Shown here: positions 36,382 through 46,355 of the stretch, piece after piece
Layout of the letters: each line of letters begins with the position of its first letter
Position numbering within the stretch: position 1 is the stretch's first letter
Notes under the pieces: model-generated
The model's input: only the letters and a program-made list of their open reading frames with translations
Databases searched by the model: none
What the model was told of the DNA's origin: nothing
Assembly (NCBI RefSeq): GCF_014127105.1
Contig: NZ_CP059902.1
Location: 1,893,001 to 1,957,000 of the forward strand
Direction: 5' to 3'
DNA from: Devosia sp. MC521
Lineage (GTDB): Bacteria > Pseudomonadota > Alphaproteobacteria > Rhizobiales > Devosiaceae
DNA length: 64,000 nt
Made by a program: the position numbers and the translations under genes

Positions 36382-39300
36382 TTAAACTTCGATCAGCAGT
36401 GTTGCGATCTCGAAAGGTCGCAAGGCCAGTTTGACGCTATTGTTTGCGAGCGGCAGAGGCTTGGTGGGGCCTTCTTCCATAAGATTGACCGTGCGGACAG
36501 ATTTCACCGGCAGGCCAAAACTGATGGTTGCATCGGCCCGGATATTGGCGTGCTCAAACAGCCGCAAGACCAAGCGATTAGACGCCTCGGCCTTTTTGAC
36601 AGTTTCAAGCGCAACATTGGGCACGTCGACCGAGGCAAAACTAAAGCTGTCCAATCCCTGCGCCGGCGCAGACGCAATGGTTCGGGTGCCAACGACAGCC
36701 AGAGGATTGTTGAAGCGTTCGGCGGCGCGGTGGACTTCGTGCAAATCAGCCACGCCATCATGCACGAGAAGTCCATAGCGCAGGCGATGTTCGCCCAGAT
36801 CCGCATCGGGCGCGGGGAAGGTTGACCCGCGCACCAGCGTCAGCCGCACCGATTGCTCGTGGCAATCATAGGCATATTTGCAGTCATTGATCAGCGCCAC
36901 GCCGAAGTCGGTTTCGCTGATATCCACCCACCGGTGCATGGAGGCTTCAAAGCGCGCGCGGTCCCAAGTGGTGTTGCGATGGGTCGGGCGTTTAACGTGG
37001 CCGAACTGAATTTCCGAGCGAATTTCGGAGATATTGAGATCAAATGGGAACTGCGCCTTGAGAACCGTCTGCCGCTCCAGCCAATCGATATAAGTATCGA
37101 ACTCGATCTGCCGCTCGCCGGCAACAAGGGAGATTACTTGCACAATGGTCGAGCTTTGATACTTGCGCTCGATGCGAAGGGCGGCGCGATGAGGACCGGT
37201 TTCCGCGACGGAAATCGTCGCAGCCGTATCGGCCAATGGCCAGAACTGCTCTTCAAAATAACGGTCTATGTCCCAAGCATCCCACTCCATCGGCTTGTCT
37301 TCATAGGCGATGAGGCGGTTGGCTTTTTCTCCAGCGGCCAGGGTTTCGCGCTGACGAGCCTTGTCGAAGATTGAAGTAATTTCGCCGGACTTGTCGAAAG
37401 TCACACGCAGAAGCTCATTTTCAAGGTGTGTCTTTGTGGCTGAAACAGCCGAACGGACAGCGCCTTGCTGAGCAACAAGCTGCGTCCGTGTCCAGCCAAG
37501 CGCAGCCACGTTCGAGACCGGTGCGGCAAAGCTGGATGTGCCATCGGCACGACTGATTTTCTGAAGAGGTGCGGAGCCAGAGGCTGAAGTGACAGCCGCA
37601 CCGGCAAGCTGCGCATCGGAACCGAAATCAACGAGATCGTTACGGGTCTGCCCGGTAAAGTTGAAAATAGAGAGCGCACCGTCGCCCGACTTTGCAAGGG
37701 TTTTGGCAGCGGTGTGCCAAGGCCCATTCTGCGAATTGAGCGTCGAGAAAATCTCGGCATATTCGCGGTCGCTGTCGACATAGACTTCCGGGATCGAGGT
37801 GCCGGGCAGAATGTCGTGGAACTGATTGATCAACACCAGTTCCCAGAATTTGGCCAAAGTCTCGCTTGGATAGGCGTGGCCAGACTGACTGAGGGCCAAC
37901 GCGCCCAAAAACTCCAGCTCGCGCAGCATGCGTTCGGCGCGGCGGTTGTTGGCCTTATTTTTGGCGACCGAGGTCAGCGTGCCCCGGTGGTATTGCAGGT
38001 AGAGTTCGCCATTCCAGGTCGGAAACTTGCTACCAGGCTTATCCATGGCCGCGCCGAGGCGGTCGAGATAGGGCACAATGCCTTCCAGCTTGACCCGTGG
38101 CGCACCCGGAATACCGCGTTCTAGGCGAATACCGCGCTCGATCATCGCCCGTGTCGGACCGCCACCACCATCGCCATAGCCATAGGACATAACGACTTCA
38201 TTGTGCACCGCCTTGGGCTCGTAACGCTTCCACGCACCCATGGTCTCGCTCACGGACAGATCGCCATTATAGGTCGTGAAAATCTGCTCGCTTTCGTATT
38301 TTTGAGCGGTGATCAGCTGGGCTTTGGTGACAGTGCCGTCGATCCCGCGCCAATGGAAACTGTCGTAGGGGTGGCGATCTGTGTCGTTCCAGCTCAGCTT
38401 GGAAGTGACAAAATATTTGAGCCCGGATTTATCCATGATTTGCGGGAGGTTGGCCGAATAACCAAAGGTATCGGGTAACCAAACGGTTTTCGGATCGACG
38501 TCGAAATGATCGAGGTGGAAGCGCCGCCCGCGCATGATCTGGCGCACCAGACTTTCACCCGAAACAATATTGACGTCTGGCTCCACCCACATGGCGCCTT
38601 CGATCTCAAACTGGCCCGATTTCACGCGCTTGATCATTCGTGCCCAGAGCTCTGGATAATCCTGCTTGAGGAAATCGAAGAGCACGGACTGATTGTACAT
38701 GAAGATGAACTCAGGATACTCCTCCATGAGGTTCAACACTGTCGCGAAAGACCGACCAGTCTTGTCCCGCGTGTGCATGACCCGCCAGAGCCAGCCCACA
38801 TCAAGGTGGGTAGAGCCAACGGCCGTGATCTGGGGCTGTACCTCAGTGTCGACGAGCGCATAAATCTCGGCAGCAATCTTCTCGGCGGCGCCCAGCGACG
38901 CCTCAAATTCGGGGGTAAATCCGGCGCGGCGATCCAGTGCCCGCAAAGCCCTGTCGACAATGTTGAGAATGGCTTGGCGGCGCGCGTCGTTTTGATAGAG
39001 CCGAATGGCGACGTCGAGTGGTGTTTTTAGGTCCCAATAGAGTTTTTCGGCACGCTCGCTACGGGTAAAAAACTCGACGGTAAACCCAACGAGCGGGCGG
39101 TCGAAAAACGTAAAGGCATTGACCAGCAGCGTGTGCTTTTTACCCGGTTTGGCTTTGCGCTCGATAACCAGTTCTGTGTGGTTGCCGTCGAGCGCCTGCG
39201 CTATGTGGCCATCAATATAGGCGAGGCACTGCGGATCAGTGGACCCCGGCCGATCCTGCCACTGGCTCTTGAATTTGAGCACGAAGGTTTTCCCGGCCGC

Positions 39301-39579
39301 CGCCTCGGGCACAGTTACCTCAGCGGCGAACCACGTGTGGCCCTGCTTTTTCGCCCAGACGGAATGGGAGCCAAAGGTCTCCCATGATCGCCAATCTGCA
39401 GAAAGGGCGTCCCCCGCCGAAATATCTGCGCGCTGGATGTGCCACTGCCAACCGACATCGGAAACGGGCGTCAGAATTTTGGCTTCAAGATCTGCGCAGA
39501 GGCGGATGAGCTTGCCCTCCATTTTGAGGTCATCATCCAACAAGCCCAGCTTGGTCGATTGGGGATTGGAATAGGTCAT
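36382..39579 (-). CDS. Alpha-mannosidase, GH38 family
   Basis: Large cytoplasmic glycosidase of 1065 residues, a normal length for bacterial class II GH38. The zinc-binding HLD is in VGSTHLDVGWLWR (His 258, Asp 260) and the predicted catalytic nucleophile in WLPDTFGYSANLPQI (Asp about 370). A middle helical domain and a long beta-rich C-terminal half follow. No signal peptide, so it acts on sugars after import. It starts in a four-base ATGA overlap with the permease gene, tying it to the sugar importer. Members remove alpha-linked mannose from oligosaccharides; linkage specificity is not readable. Confidence 0.93.
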   Translation of the reverse strand: MTYSNPQSTKLGLLDDDLKMEGKLIRLCADLEAKILTPVSDVGWQWHIQRADISAGDALSADWRSWETFGSHSVWAKKQGHTWFAAEVTVPEAAAGKTFVLKFKSQWQDRPGSTDPQCLAYIDGHIAQALDGNHTELVIERKAKPGKKHTLLVNAFTFFDRPLVGFTVEFFTRSERAEKLYWDLKTPLDVAIRLYQNDARRQAILNIVDRALRALDRRAGFTPEFEASLGAAEKIAAEIYALVDTEVQPQITAVGSTHLDVGWLWRVMHTRDKTGRSFATVLNLMEEYPEFIFMYNQSVLFDFLKQDYPELWARMIKRVKSGQFEIEGAMWVEPDVNIVSGESLVRQIMRGRRFHLDHFDVDPKTVWLPDTFGYSANLPQIMDKSGLKYFVTSKLSWNDTDRHPYDSFHWRGIDGTVTKAQLITAQKYESEQIFTTYNGDLSVSETMGAWKRYEPKAVHNEVVMSYGYGDGGGGPTRAMIERGIRLERGIPGAPRVKLEGIVPYLDRLGAAMDKPGSKFPTWNGELYLQYHRGTLTSVAKNKANNRRAERMLRELEFLGALALSQSGHAYPSETLAKFWELVLINQFHDILPGTSIPEVYVDSDREYAEIFSTLNSQNGPWHTAAKTLAKSGDGALSIFNFTGQTRNDLVDFGSDAQLAGAAVTSASGSAPLQKISRADGTSSFAAPVSNVAALGWTRTQLVAQQGAVRSAVSATKTHLENELLRVTFDKSGEITSIFDKARQRETLAAGEKANRLIAYEDKPMEWDAWDIDRYFEEQFWPLADTAATISVAETGPHRAALRIERKYQSSTIVQVISLVAGERQIEFDTYIDWLERQTVLKAQFPFDLNISEIRSEIQFGHVKRPTHRNTTWDRARFEASMHRWVDISETDFGVALINDCKYAYDCHEQSVRLTLVRGSTFPAPDADLGEHRLRYGLLVHDGVADLHEVHRAAERFNNPLAVVGTRTIASAPAQGLDSFSFASVDVPNVALETVKKAEASNRLVLRLFEHANIRADATISFGLPVKSVRTVNLMEEGPTKPLPLANNSVKLALRPFEIATLLIEV

Positions 39580-40391
39580 CCTTTAACTCCGACACCGGCG
39601 AACCCTGTGTTCATGTTCCGCCTGAGAAGAAAATACACGCCGATCGCCGGCGCCGCGTAGATGATTGAAAACGCTGTAAGAAAACCGTAGTTGATCGCGC
39701 CCTGCTGGCCGAAGGCAGCGTAAAGGCCGACGGACATTGGGAAAGCATCCTGCACGCGAGCGAAGATGAGCGGCAGCAGGAACTCATTCCATGCACCTGT
39801 GAAACTATAGAACCAGACCACTGCAATGCCCGCGCGAGACATGGGCAGAACAATTTTGGTGACGATCTGGAGGAGGCTCGCGCCCTCGACATAGGCAGCT
39901 TCTTCCAATTCAATCGGCACTGTGTCGAAGAAGTTTTTGAGCAGCAGCAGCGTGAACGGTAAGTTCAAAATCGTCAGGGATATGATGACACCGAGCTGGT
40001 TGAGCAGGCCAGAGCGCTGAGCGGCAAAATAGAGCGGCACCAGCACGCCAACAGACGGCAACATGCGCAACAGCACGAGGGTCCACAAAAAGGCGTTGCG
40101 CCCCGGGATGCGGAGCCGCGACAGCGGATATGCCGCCGCAATGCCGACGAGAACGCTCAGCGTTGCAGTACCCGCAGCGATGATTAAGGAATTGAGGAAC
40201 TGTCGTCCGGCGTCCCCACTCACCGCCTCTGCGAAATTATCGAGCCCAACGGACTTTGGAATTTCCAGAAGGCCGCTGGCATCCGGATTAAAAGCATTCA
40301 GGATTAGCCAGGAAAACGGGCTGACCCAGATGACCGCCATAAAGCTCAGTGCGATGGCCGTCATGCGCGAGGTTGTGGCGTTGGACTCCAT
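39576..40391 (-). CDS. ABC sugar permease, MalG-type (locus C)
   Basis: Inner-membrane permease of 271 residues. The EAA loop reads PIELEEAAYVEGASLLQIVT then KIVLPMSRAG. About six membrane segments; the C-terminus is GFAGVGVKG. It overlaps the preceding permease by one base and the mannosidase by four. Confidence 0.93.
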   Translation of the reverse strand: MESNATTSRMTAIALSFMAVIWVSPFSWLILNAFNPDASGLLEIPKSVGLDNFAEAVSGDAGRQFLNSLIIAAGTATLSVLVGIAAAYPLSRLRIPGRNAFLWTLVLLRMLPSVGVLVPLYFAAQRSGLLNQLGVIISLTILNLPFTLLLLKNFFDTVPIELEEAAYVEGASLLQIVTKIVLPMSRAGIAVVWFYSFTGAWNEFLLPLIFARVQDAFPMSVGLYAAFGQQGAINYGFLTAFSIIYAAPAIGVYFLLRRNMNTGFAGVGVKG

Positions 40392-41281
40392 TATTTCGGC
40401 TCCCGCAGCAGGCGCAGATAGAACAGCGAGAGCACGCCAACAATAATCAACATGGCGACAGAAATGGCGCTGCCGAAGCCCAAGTTCCCGCGCGAAAAAC
40501 TCTGATTATAGAGGAATAGCGCAAGGGTCTGGGTCTGTGTGCCAGGCCCGCCTCCCGTCATCGCGTAGATGAGCGGGAAATAGGTGAAGGTCCAAATGGT
40601 GATGAACAGCATATTGGTCGCAATGTGCGGTCGGATAATCGGCAATTGCACAAGCAAGACACGCTGAAGCGGTGTCGCCCCATCGACTTTGGCCGCTTCC
40701 ACCACTTCGCGGCTGACGCTATCGAGCGCGGCAGAAAAGAGCAGATAGGACCACGCCGTGCCTTTCCACACATTGGCGATAGTGACGATGGGCAGCGCGT
40801 ATTCATTGATGAAATTGATCGGCTTAAAGCCAAGCGGCACGACGATCAGCTGATTGATGAGGCCAGTCTGACTTGTGGTGGCGGACCAGAGAAAGGCCGC
40901 CACAATGTCTGGCAGCAACCAGCCCAGCATGATCGACACTTCAATGATGGTGCGCAGTTGCGAACGCGTACCACGCAGGACGGCCGCCAGCATAAATCCG
41001 AGGACGGACTGCCCCACGATGGCTGAGAAAAACACAAAGACAACGGTGGTCCAGAGAGATTCAAGAAAGCCGCGACGGGTAAACAGCCGCTCAAAGTTTT
41101 GTAGACCAACCCAGCTCCACTCGACAGATTTGCGCCCGACGAGGGCCAGATCCGTGAAGCTGAAGGCGATGGCCCAAGCCGTAAAATAGAGCAAAGCGCC
41201 AATCAGGAGAGCGGCTGGTAATAGCGCTAGCCCGAGCACCCAAATATTGCTCGTCAGCCAGGGATTGGATTGGTTGGTCAT
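40391..41281 (-). CDS. ABC sugar permease, MalF-type (locus C)
   Basis: Inner-membrane permease of 296 residues. EAA loop: SREVVEAAKVDGATPLQRVL then LVQLPIIRPH. Typical CUT1 sugar permease. Separated from the binding-protein gene by 88 bases that contain a strong hairpin. Confidence 0.93.
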   Translation of the reverse strand: MTNQSNPWLTSNIWVLGLALLPAALLIGALLYFTAWAIAFSFTDLALVGRKSVEWSWVGLQNFERLFTRRGFLESLWTTVVFVFFSAIVGQSVLGFMLAAVLRGTRSQLRTIIEVSIMLGWLLPDIVAAFLWSATTSQTGLINQLIVVPLGFKPINFINEYALPIVTIANVWKGTAWSYLLFSAALDSVSREVVEAAKVDGATPLQRVLLVQLPIIRPHIATNMLFITIWTFTYFPLIYAMTGGGPGTQTQTLALFLYNQSFSRGNLGFGSAISVAMLIIVGVLSLFYLRLLREPK

Positions 41282-41323
41282 GCAGACACCAGCCCATGTC
41301 TAGGACGGAACTAAAGGGAAGTG

Positions 41324-41356
41324 CGACGGCATCCGGAGGTCAGGTGGATGCCGTCG
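41324..41356 (-). terminator. Strong hairpin between binding protein and permease genes (locus C)
   Basis: CGACGGCATCC (41324-41334) pairs exactly with GGATGCCGTCG (41346-41356) across an 11-base loop, just after the binding-protein stop on the minus strand. No T-tract. Placement equals that of the hairpin at 22409-22439 in locus A. Confidence 0.7.
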
Positions 41357-41369
41357 TCTCGGGAAAAGA

Positions 41370-42686
41370 TTATTCGTAGGTAATCACATTCTCAGCGCCA
41401 AATTCATCGACGAGAGCATCATGATAGGTCGTGATCACCTCATCGACGCTTGCCCCATCGAGAATGTCAGATGTGGCCTGCTGGATAAGTGCGGATACGG
41501 TCTGATAACCCGGAATAGTGTCGCGACCTGTGGTGTCCGCTGCCAGCTTTGTGGCTTCGGCCAAGAACGGATCGGCTGTGTATTCGGGCGATTCAGACAC
41601 GTCGGTTCGCACCGCCATACGGTGGGTCGTTAGCGTCCACGCCTTAAAGTTTGCCTGATCAAAGATGGTGGTCAGGAGCTTGAAGGCGAGTTCTTTGTCA
41701 GCGGCCTTAGAGCTGATGCCCATGGCCCAGCCACCGGAAATATTGGTAGTGGCTTTGGTGCCCGGCTCGCCAGAACCCGGCCATGGCGTCCAAGCCACGA
41801 GCGCATCACGTTCTTCGCGGCTAGGCGGATTGTTGCAGTCCCAGATACAGGCATCTTCCCAAGAACCAGAAGCCATAATGCCCATATTGCCGTCACGCAG
41901 TGCCTGACGCACGGCGACACCAATGTCGGTCGCGTAGTTCAAGTCTGCAGGCTGGAGTTGTTTTTCGACGAATATCTGATGGTAGAGATCGAATGTGCGG
42001 CGCAGGGCCGGACTATCGCCAATCCATTGATTAGTTTCCCGGTTCAGAAGTCGATTGCGATCCCCCTCGGGGACGTCGGCACCCAGTAGGGCCATATAGA
42101 CGCCCTGCATAGTGGTGGCTTCGCCCTGCTTTATCCCTGCCGGTATCTGAAACGGATACTGTACGCCTGCGTCTTTGAGTTTTTGTGCTGCATCGAGAAT
42201 GTCGGCCCAGCTCTTAGGCTGCCACGGCAGGGCAATGCCCGCCTTTTCGAAATTACCCTTGTGATACCAGAGCATGCGCACGTCGGTATCGGTCGGGAAT
42301 GCGAATAGCTTGCCCTGGTAAGAAGAGACTTCCAACAGGCCGGGCATGTAATACTGATATTGGTCCCACGTCTTGGCGAGATCATCCAACGGTTCGAGAT
42401 AGCCAGCTGCAGCCAATTCGGACACCATAAAGCTGTCCATCAGATTGACGTCAGCGGCGGTGCCAGCAGCAAGATCGAGCGCGATACGCTGATCATAACC
42501 CTGCCCCGGCAGTTTGATGGCGTTCACCGTCTCGCCGGTGGCCTCCTCAAATGCCTTGATGCCCGGCTCGACGAGTGCGCTGGTCCATTCTGCATACATG
42601 AAAGATACTTCCGCCTGTGCCGGCAAAACCGAGGCGGCCAGCAGTGACGCAGCGGCCACCGTGGTCAGAAACCTAGTCCTTAGCAT
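41370..42686 (-). CDS. ABC sugar transporter, periplasmic binding protein (locus C)
   Basis: Extracellular solute-binding protein family 1, 438 residues. Signal peptide MLRTRFLTTVAAASLLAASV, cleavage near AQA-EV. CUT1-type features include KLPGQGYDQRIALDLAAGTA and FPTDTDVRMLWYHKGNFEKA. First gene of the locus C operon, divergent from its LacI. Probably binds manno-oligosaccharides (inferred from the linked mannosidase). Confidence 0.92.
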   Translation of the reverse strand: MLRTRFLTTVAAASLLAASVLPAQAEVSFMYAEWTSALVEPGIKAFEEATGETVNAIKLPGQGYDQRIALDLAAGTAADVNLMDSFMVSELAAAGYLEPLDDLAKTWDQYQYYMPGLLEVSSYQGKLFAFPTDTDVRMLWYHKGNFEKAGIALPWQPKSWADILDAAQKLKDAGVQYPFQIPAGIKQGEATTMQGVYMALLGADVPEGDRNRLLNRETNQWIGDSPALRRTFDLYHQIFVEKQLQPADLNYATDIGVAVRQALRDGNMGIMASGSWEDACIWDCNNPPSREERDALVAWTPWPGSGEPGTKATTNISGGWAMGISSKAADKELAFKLLTTIFDQANFKAWTLTTHRMAVRTDVSESPEYTADPFLAEATKLAADTTGRDTIPGYQTVSALIQQATSDILDGASVDEVITTYHDALVDEFGAENVITYE

Positions 42687-42768
42687 CTACTCCTCCTCAG
42701 AAGCTGTCATCTCGTTGGACGACCGTGGACCAGGCCTCACCCAGCCACAGGCCCAGCAAAGCACAAGT

Positions 42769-42784
42769 ATTGCAACGTTGCAAT
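42769..42784. promoter_or_regulatory. Perfect palindromic operator (locus C)
   Basis: ATTGCAACGTTGCAAT is a perfect 16-bp palindrome centred on CG, the hallmark of LacI-family operators, between the divergent LacI and binding-protein genes. A related half-site, CGTTGCAA, lies at 42893-42900 near the LacI start. Confidence 0.75.
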
Positions 42785-42951
42785 TTCTATTAACGATTTT
42801 TTAATTACACTCTATCGGGCGAGTTTTCCTCCTTTAACCTAAGGTCATTAGCGACACATCTTGAATGTATGTTTGGCATCAGCTCTGTTATATCGTTGCA
42901 AAACGCAGGTTGTTTTCAGGTCCCCTGCCCTAGACGTTTCGGATCTCACCT

Positions 42952-44016
42952 ATGGCACCGCGCAAACCAACAACGCCCCCGCAGAGCGCCTCCCGCGTGA
43001 CGCTCAAAACTATTGCCGAAATGACAGGATTAAGCCTGTCGACGGTGTCCCTGTCGCTGCGCGATGGCAGCAAACTCAAACAAGAGACGCGCGACAAGGT
43101 CGCGGAGGCAGCCAAGGCGCTCGGCTACGTGCCCGATCGCGCCGGGGTAAGACTGCGCACCGGCAAAACCAATGTCATAGCGCTGGTTCTTGATAGCGCT
43201 GAAGACTCAATCGATTTCGCCCGGCAAATGATCCAGGGCATCGGACAAGGCATTAGGGGTACTCGCTACCACCTGACCGTTATCCCTGAATTTGAGCGCT
43301 CGAACTCAGACGAAACCATACGCTATGTTCTGGAAAACAGAACAGCGGACGGCGTTATCATCACCCACACTCGGCCCCGCGACCGGCGCGTTCAAATGAT
43401 GATGGACGCCAATTTTCCGTTTGTCAGCCACGGGCGGACGGAGTTTTATGCGCCTCATCCCTACCACGATTTTGACTCCCATAGCTTCACGGTGATGGCC
43501 GTCGAGCGGCTTGTCGCCAAGGGCTGCCGCTGCATTCGTCTGGCCATGGGGGATGATCGTACGACCTACTTTCACACCGTTCAGACGGCATTTTTGCAGG
43601 CAACGGCGAAGGCGGGCGTTGAAGCTTTCGTCCATGAAAGCCTCATGGGACGATCGCCGAACGAGACGCGCGCAATTGGCTCGGCTCTGGCCAAAGAATG
43701 CAAGACGCCCTTCGGGATTATCTGTGACAGCGAAATGCGCACAATTGCGCTTGTCGGGGGAATGCAGGAAGCCGGCGCTGTGATGGGCCGCGATTTCCAC
43801 GTTGTCTATAAGCAGACATCGGGCATTTTACCTGCCTTTTTCCCGAATATGGACAGCCTACGCGAAGATGTTTTCAGCGCCGGCCAAGAGCTAACGCGCA
43901 TCCTGCTTGAACGGATAAATGGCGAAAAACCGTCTCAGCTGCAAACTCTCGCAAGTCCTCAACCCCATTGGCGGCCACAGCCAGCAGAAGACCTCAGCAC
44001 TCACGATCCATTGTGA
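42952..44016 (+). CDS. LacI-family transcriptional regulator (locus C)
   Basis: Regulator of 354 residues. HTH: TLKTIAEMTGLSLSTVSLSL, hinge YVPDRAGVRLRTGKTNVIAL. Ligand-binding domain continues to residue about 330, with a Pro-rich tail. Divergent from the locus C binding-protein gene, with a perfect palindrome between them, so it is the likely local repressor. Confidence 0.93.
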   Translation: MAPRKPTTPPQSASRVTLKTIAEMTGLSLSTVSLSLRDGSKLKQETRDKVAEAAKALGYVPDRAGVRLRTGKTNVIALVLDSAEDSIDFARQMIQGIGQGIRGTRYHLTVIPEFERSNSDETIRYVLENRTADGVIITHTRPRDRRVQMMMDANFPFVSHGRTEFYAPHPYHDFDSHSFTVMAVERLVAKGCRCIRLAMGDDRTTYFHTVQTAFLQATAKAGVEAFVHESLMGRSPNETRAIGSALAKECKTPFGIICDSEMRTIALVGGMQEAGAVMGRDFHVVYKQTSGILPAFFPNMDSLREDVFSAGQELTRILLERINGEKPSQLQTLASPQPHWRPQPAEDLSTHDPL

Positions 44017-44522
44017 GAGCATTTCTGCTGTACCGATCCCGATATGCGTCACAAGAATTGGTTTGCCCGTTCAACCTCTTACCGACGACCTAATTTCCCG
44101 AACACCGCCGCACTCCCACGCTGCAACTACGCTGCACTCTCCACACCGCGTTCAAAATCACAGAACGGAGTAATCGATTAAATAGCAGCGCCGCAACACA
44201 CCCAAACCCAGTTCATACAAAGTTCAAAGATCAAAAATTCTATCGAAAATAATTATCAAGAATATAGGCACAACTAATACCGACCCCATGATCCGATATA
44301 AACTTACCGACGCAAATCGGACCGCTCATCTACTCAAATGAATACGCTCTGCATCGTTCATTTCCCAGATATTCCAGAGACTTGAACACGGCGCCAACCC
44401 ACCATGCGGCAGGTTGACGCACTGCCATACAAGACTTAGGCTACTGCTGTTAGGACCGATTTTATTGCAAATATTCAAGCAGAATACGGACCGGTTCAGC
44501 AAACTGAGGAGGAGTGCTGATC
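44017..44522. other. AT-rich intergenic region before PQQ dehydrogenase
   Basis: About 500 bases with no supported gene, clearly richer in A and T than the flanks. It ends in a strong ribosome site GAGGAGGAG (44506-44514). It probably holds the promoter of the PQQ dehydrogenase operon; no operator palindrome stands out. Confidence 0.5.
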
Positions 44523-46277
44523 ATGAAGCGTGGTTTACGGCTTACTTTACTCGCGACACTAGCAACGACATTAACGTCGAGTTTCGCAATTCAGGCTGCA
44601 GTGGCGCAGTCCCCAATCGACTCCATCACCCCCGTCACGGACGAAATGCTGCTCAACCCGCCGGATGGCGACTGGCTGATGTGGCGCCGTACCTATGACG
44701 GCTGGGGCTATAGCCCGCTTGATGAAATTACCAAGGAAAACGTTGGTAAGCTGCAGCTGGCGTGGTCTTGGGGCATGTCTCCAGGTGGCCGCACCCAGGA
44801 AACACCATTGGTGCACGACGGCGTGATGTTCATCCAGAACTCCAATCACGTCATTCAGGCGCTCAATGCTGCGACCGGTGAATTGATCTGGGAATATGAG
44901 CATCCGCTGCCAGATGGCGTTGCCCCGAACGGCGAACGCAACAAGGCGATCTACGGCGACAAGCTGATCTTCGCGACCCGCGATGCCCATCTCGTTGCCG
45001 TCGACATCAAAACCGGCCAGCTCGCTTGGGATCAGCAGGTTGCTGACCACAAGAAGGGTTACGCATTCACCTCCGGCCCTCTCGTGGCTGAAGGCGTTGT
45101 CATCCAAGGCATGACCAACTGCTCGAACGCTCAGCCGGGCGGTTGCTTCTACACCGGTCACGATGCTGACACAGGTGAAGAGCTGTGGCGCTTCCAGACA
45201 ATCGCCCGTGGCGATACACCTGAAGGCAACAGCTGGAACGGCCTGCCGCTCGAAAGCCGTCACGGCGGTTCGGCGTGGATTTCTGGTTCATACGATCCAG
45301 CACAGGGTCTGTTCTTTGCCGGCGTTGGTCAGCCTTATCCATGGCCAGCAGTGGTCAACGGCCTGCTGCCGAAGAGTGATGATCCAAACGTCACCAATGA
45401 CGCTCTCTACACCAACGCCACCCTCGCGCTTGATCCTAAGACAGGCGATCTGAAGTGGCACTTCCAGCACATGCCAAATGACTCGCTGGATCTGGACTAT
45501 GTCTATGAGCGCTTGATCATTGACGGCAATGTCGATGGCGAAGACCGCCAGATGGTCATCACCACCGGCAAGACTGGCATTATCGAAGCACTGGACCGCA
45601 CCACCGGTGAATGGCTCTGGCACAAGGAAACGGTTCCACAGAACGTCGTTCTCGAAATCGATCCTGAAACCGGCAAGAAGACCATCAACCCAGACGTTAT
45701 CCCGCAGATTGGTGAAACCACCTTCAACTGCCCGGCTGACCCTGGTGGCAAGGCATGGCAGGCAACGTCCTACAGCCCACGCACCGAAACCATCTATCTG
45801 CCGCTGGTTGAGTTCTGCTCGAACACCACCCCGCAGCCGATCGATCCAGGCACCATCTACACCAGCGGTGGCCGCGCGATCTTCTCGCGTGTTCCAACCC
45901 CTGAAAGCGATGGCAACTACGGTCGTCTGGACGCTGTGAAGGTCGCCGATCAGTCGACCACTTGGTCGCACCGTCGTTATGCTCCACTGACCACCTCGAC
46001 CCTGCCAACCGCTGGCGGCCTGGTGTTCGCTGGTACGCTGGATCGTAAGATGATGGCGTTTGACGACGAAACCGGTGACGTGCTCTGGGAATCCAGCACT
46101 CTGAGCAACGCTCTTGAATCCTTCCCGATCTCCTATGAAGCCGATGGCAAGCAGTACATTGCCGTGGTCTCTAACTGGGCATCGGGTCTGGGCCGTCTGC
46201 AGTCGCTCACTCCAGACATCAAGCTGCCTGCGCACAACCCGGCCACCGTCTACGTCTTTGCTCTGCCAAACGAATAA
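44523..46277 (+). CDS. PQQ-dependent alcohol dehydrogenase, periplasmic quinoprotein
   Basis: Exported quinoprotein of 584 residues. The ATG at 44523 sits 8 bases after GAGGAGGAG; signal peptide MKRGLRLTLLATLATTLTSS, cleavage near VAQ-SP. The eight-bladed propeller shows repeated Trp-docking motifs (TGELIWEYE, TGQLAWDQQV, TGEELWRFQ, TGDLKWHFQ, TGEWLWHKE, TGDVLWESS). DLD (Asp 323 and 325) matches the catalytic Asp plus the extra Asp seen in lanthanide-type enzymes. The usual GTGN metal ligand reads GVGQ (Gln 270), and the usual Glu region carries CSNAQPGGC (Cys 200, 208). Devosia DepA, which oxidises deoxynivalenol, is a family member; substrate here is not known. Confidence 0.9.
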   Translation: MKRGLRLTLLATLATTLTSSFAIQAAVAQSPIDSITPVTDEMLLNPPDGDWLMWRRTYDGWGYSPLDEITKENVGKLQLAWSWGMSPGGRTQETPLVHDGVMFIQNSNHVIQALNAATGELIWEYEHPLPDGVAPNGERNKAIYGDKLIFATRDAHLVAVDIKTGQLAWDQQVADHKKGYAFTSGPLVAEGVVIQGMTNCSNAQPGGCFYTGHDADTGEELWRFQTIARGDTPEGNSWNGLPLESRHGGSAWISGSYDPAQGLFFAGVGQPYPWPAVVNGLLPKSDDPNVTNDALYTNATLALDPKTGDLKWHFQHMPNDSLDLDYVYERLIIDGNVDGEDRQMVITTGKTGIIEALDRTTGEWLWHKETVPQNVVLEIDPETGKKTINPDVIPQIGETTFNCPADPGGKAWQATSYSPRTETIYLPLVEFCSNTTPQPIDPGTIYTSGGRAIFSRVPTPESDGNYGRLDAVKVADQSTTWSHRRYAPLTTSTLPTAGGLVFAGTLDRKMMAFDDETGDVLWESSTLSNALESFPISYEADGKQYIAVVSNWASGLGRLQSLTPDIKLPAHNPATVYVFALPNE

Positions 46278-46300
46278 GACCTGACGACACGATCTCCGTT

Positions 46301-46332
46301 TGGGCGGACTTGGCACACGCTAGGTCCGCCCA
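46301..46332 (+). terminator. Hairpin after PQQ dehydrogenase gene
   Basis: TGGGCGGAC (46301-46309) pairs exactly with GTCCGCCCA (46324-46332) across 14 bases. No T-tract; likely a partial terminator or mRNA-stabilising stem that sets higher expression of the dehydrogenase than of the downstream genes. Confidence 0.6.
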
Positions 46333-46355
46333 GACCACCTCAAGAGGTCCGGAAC

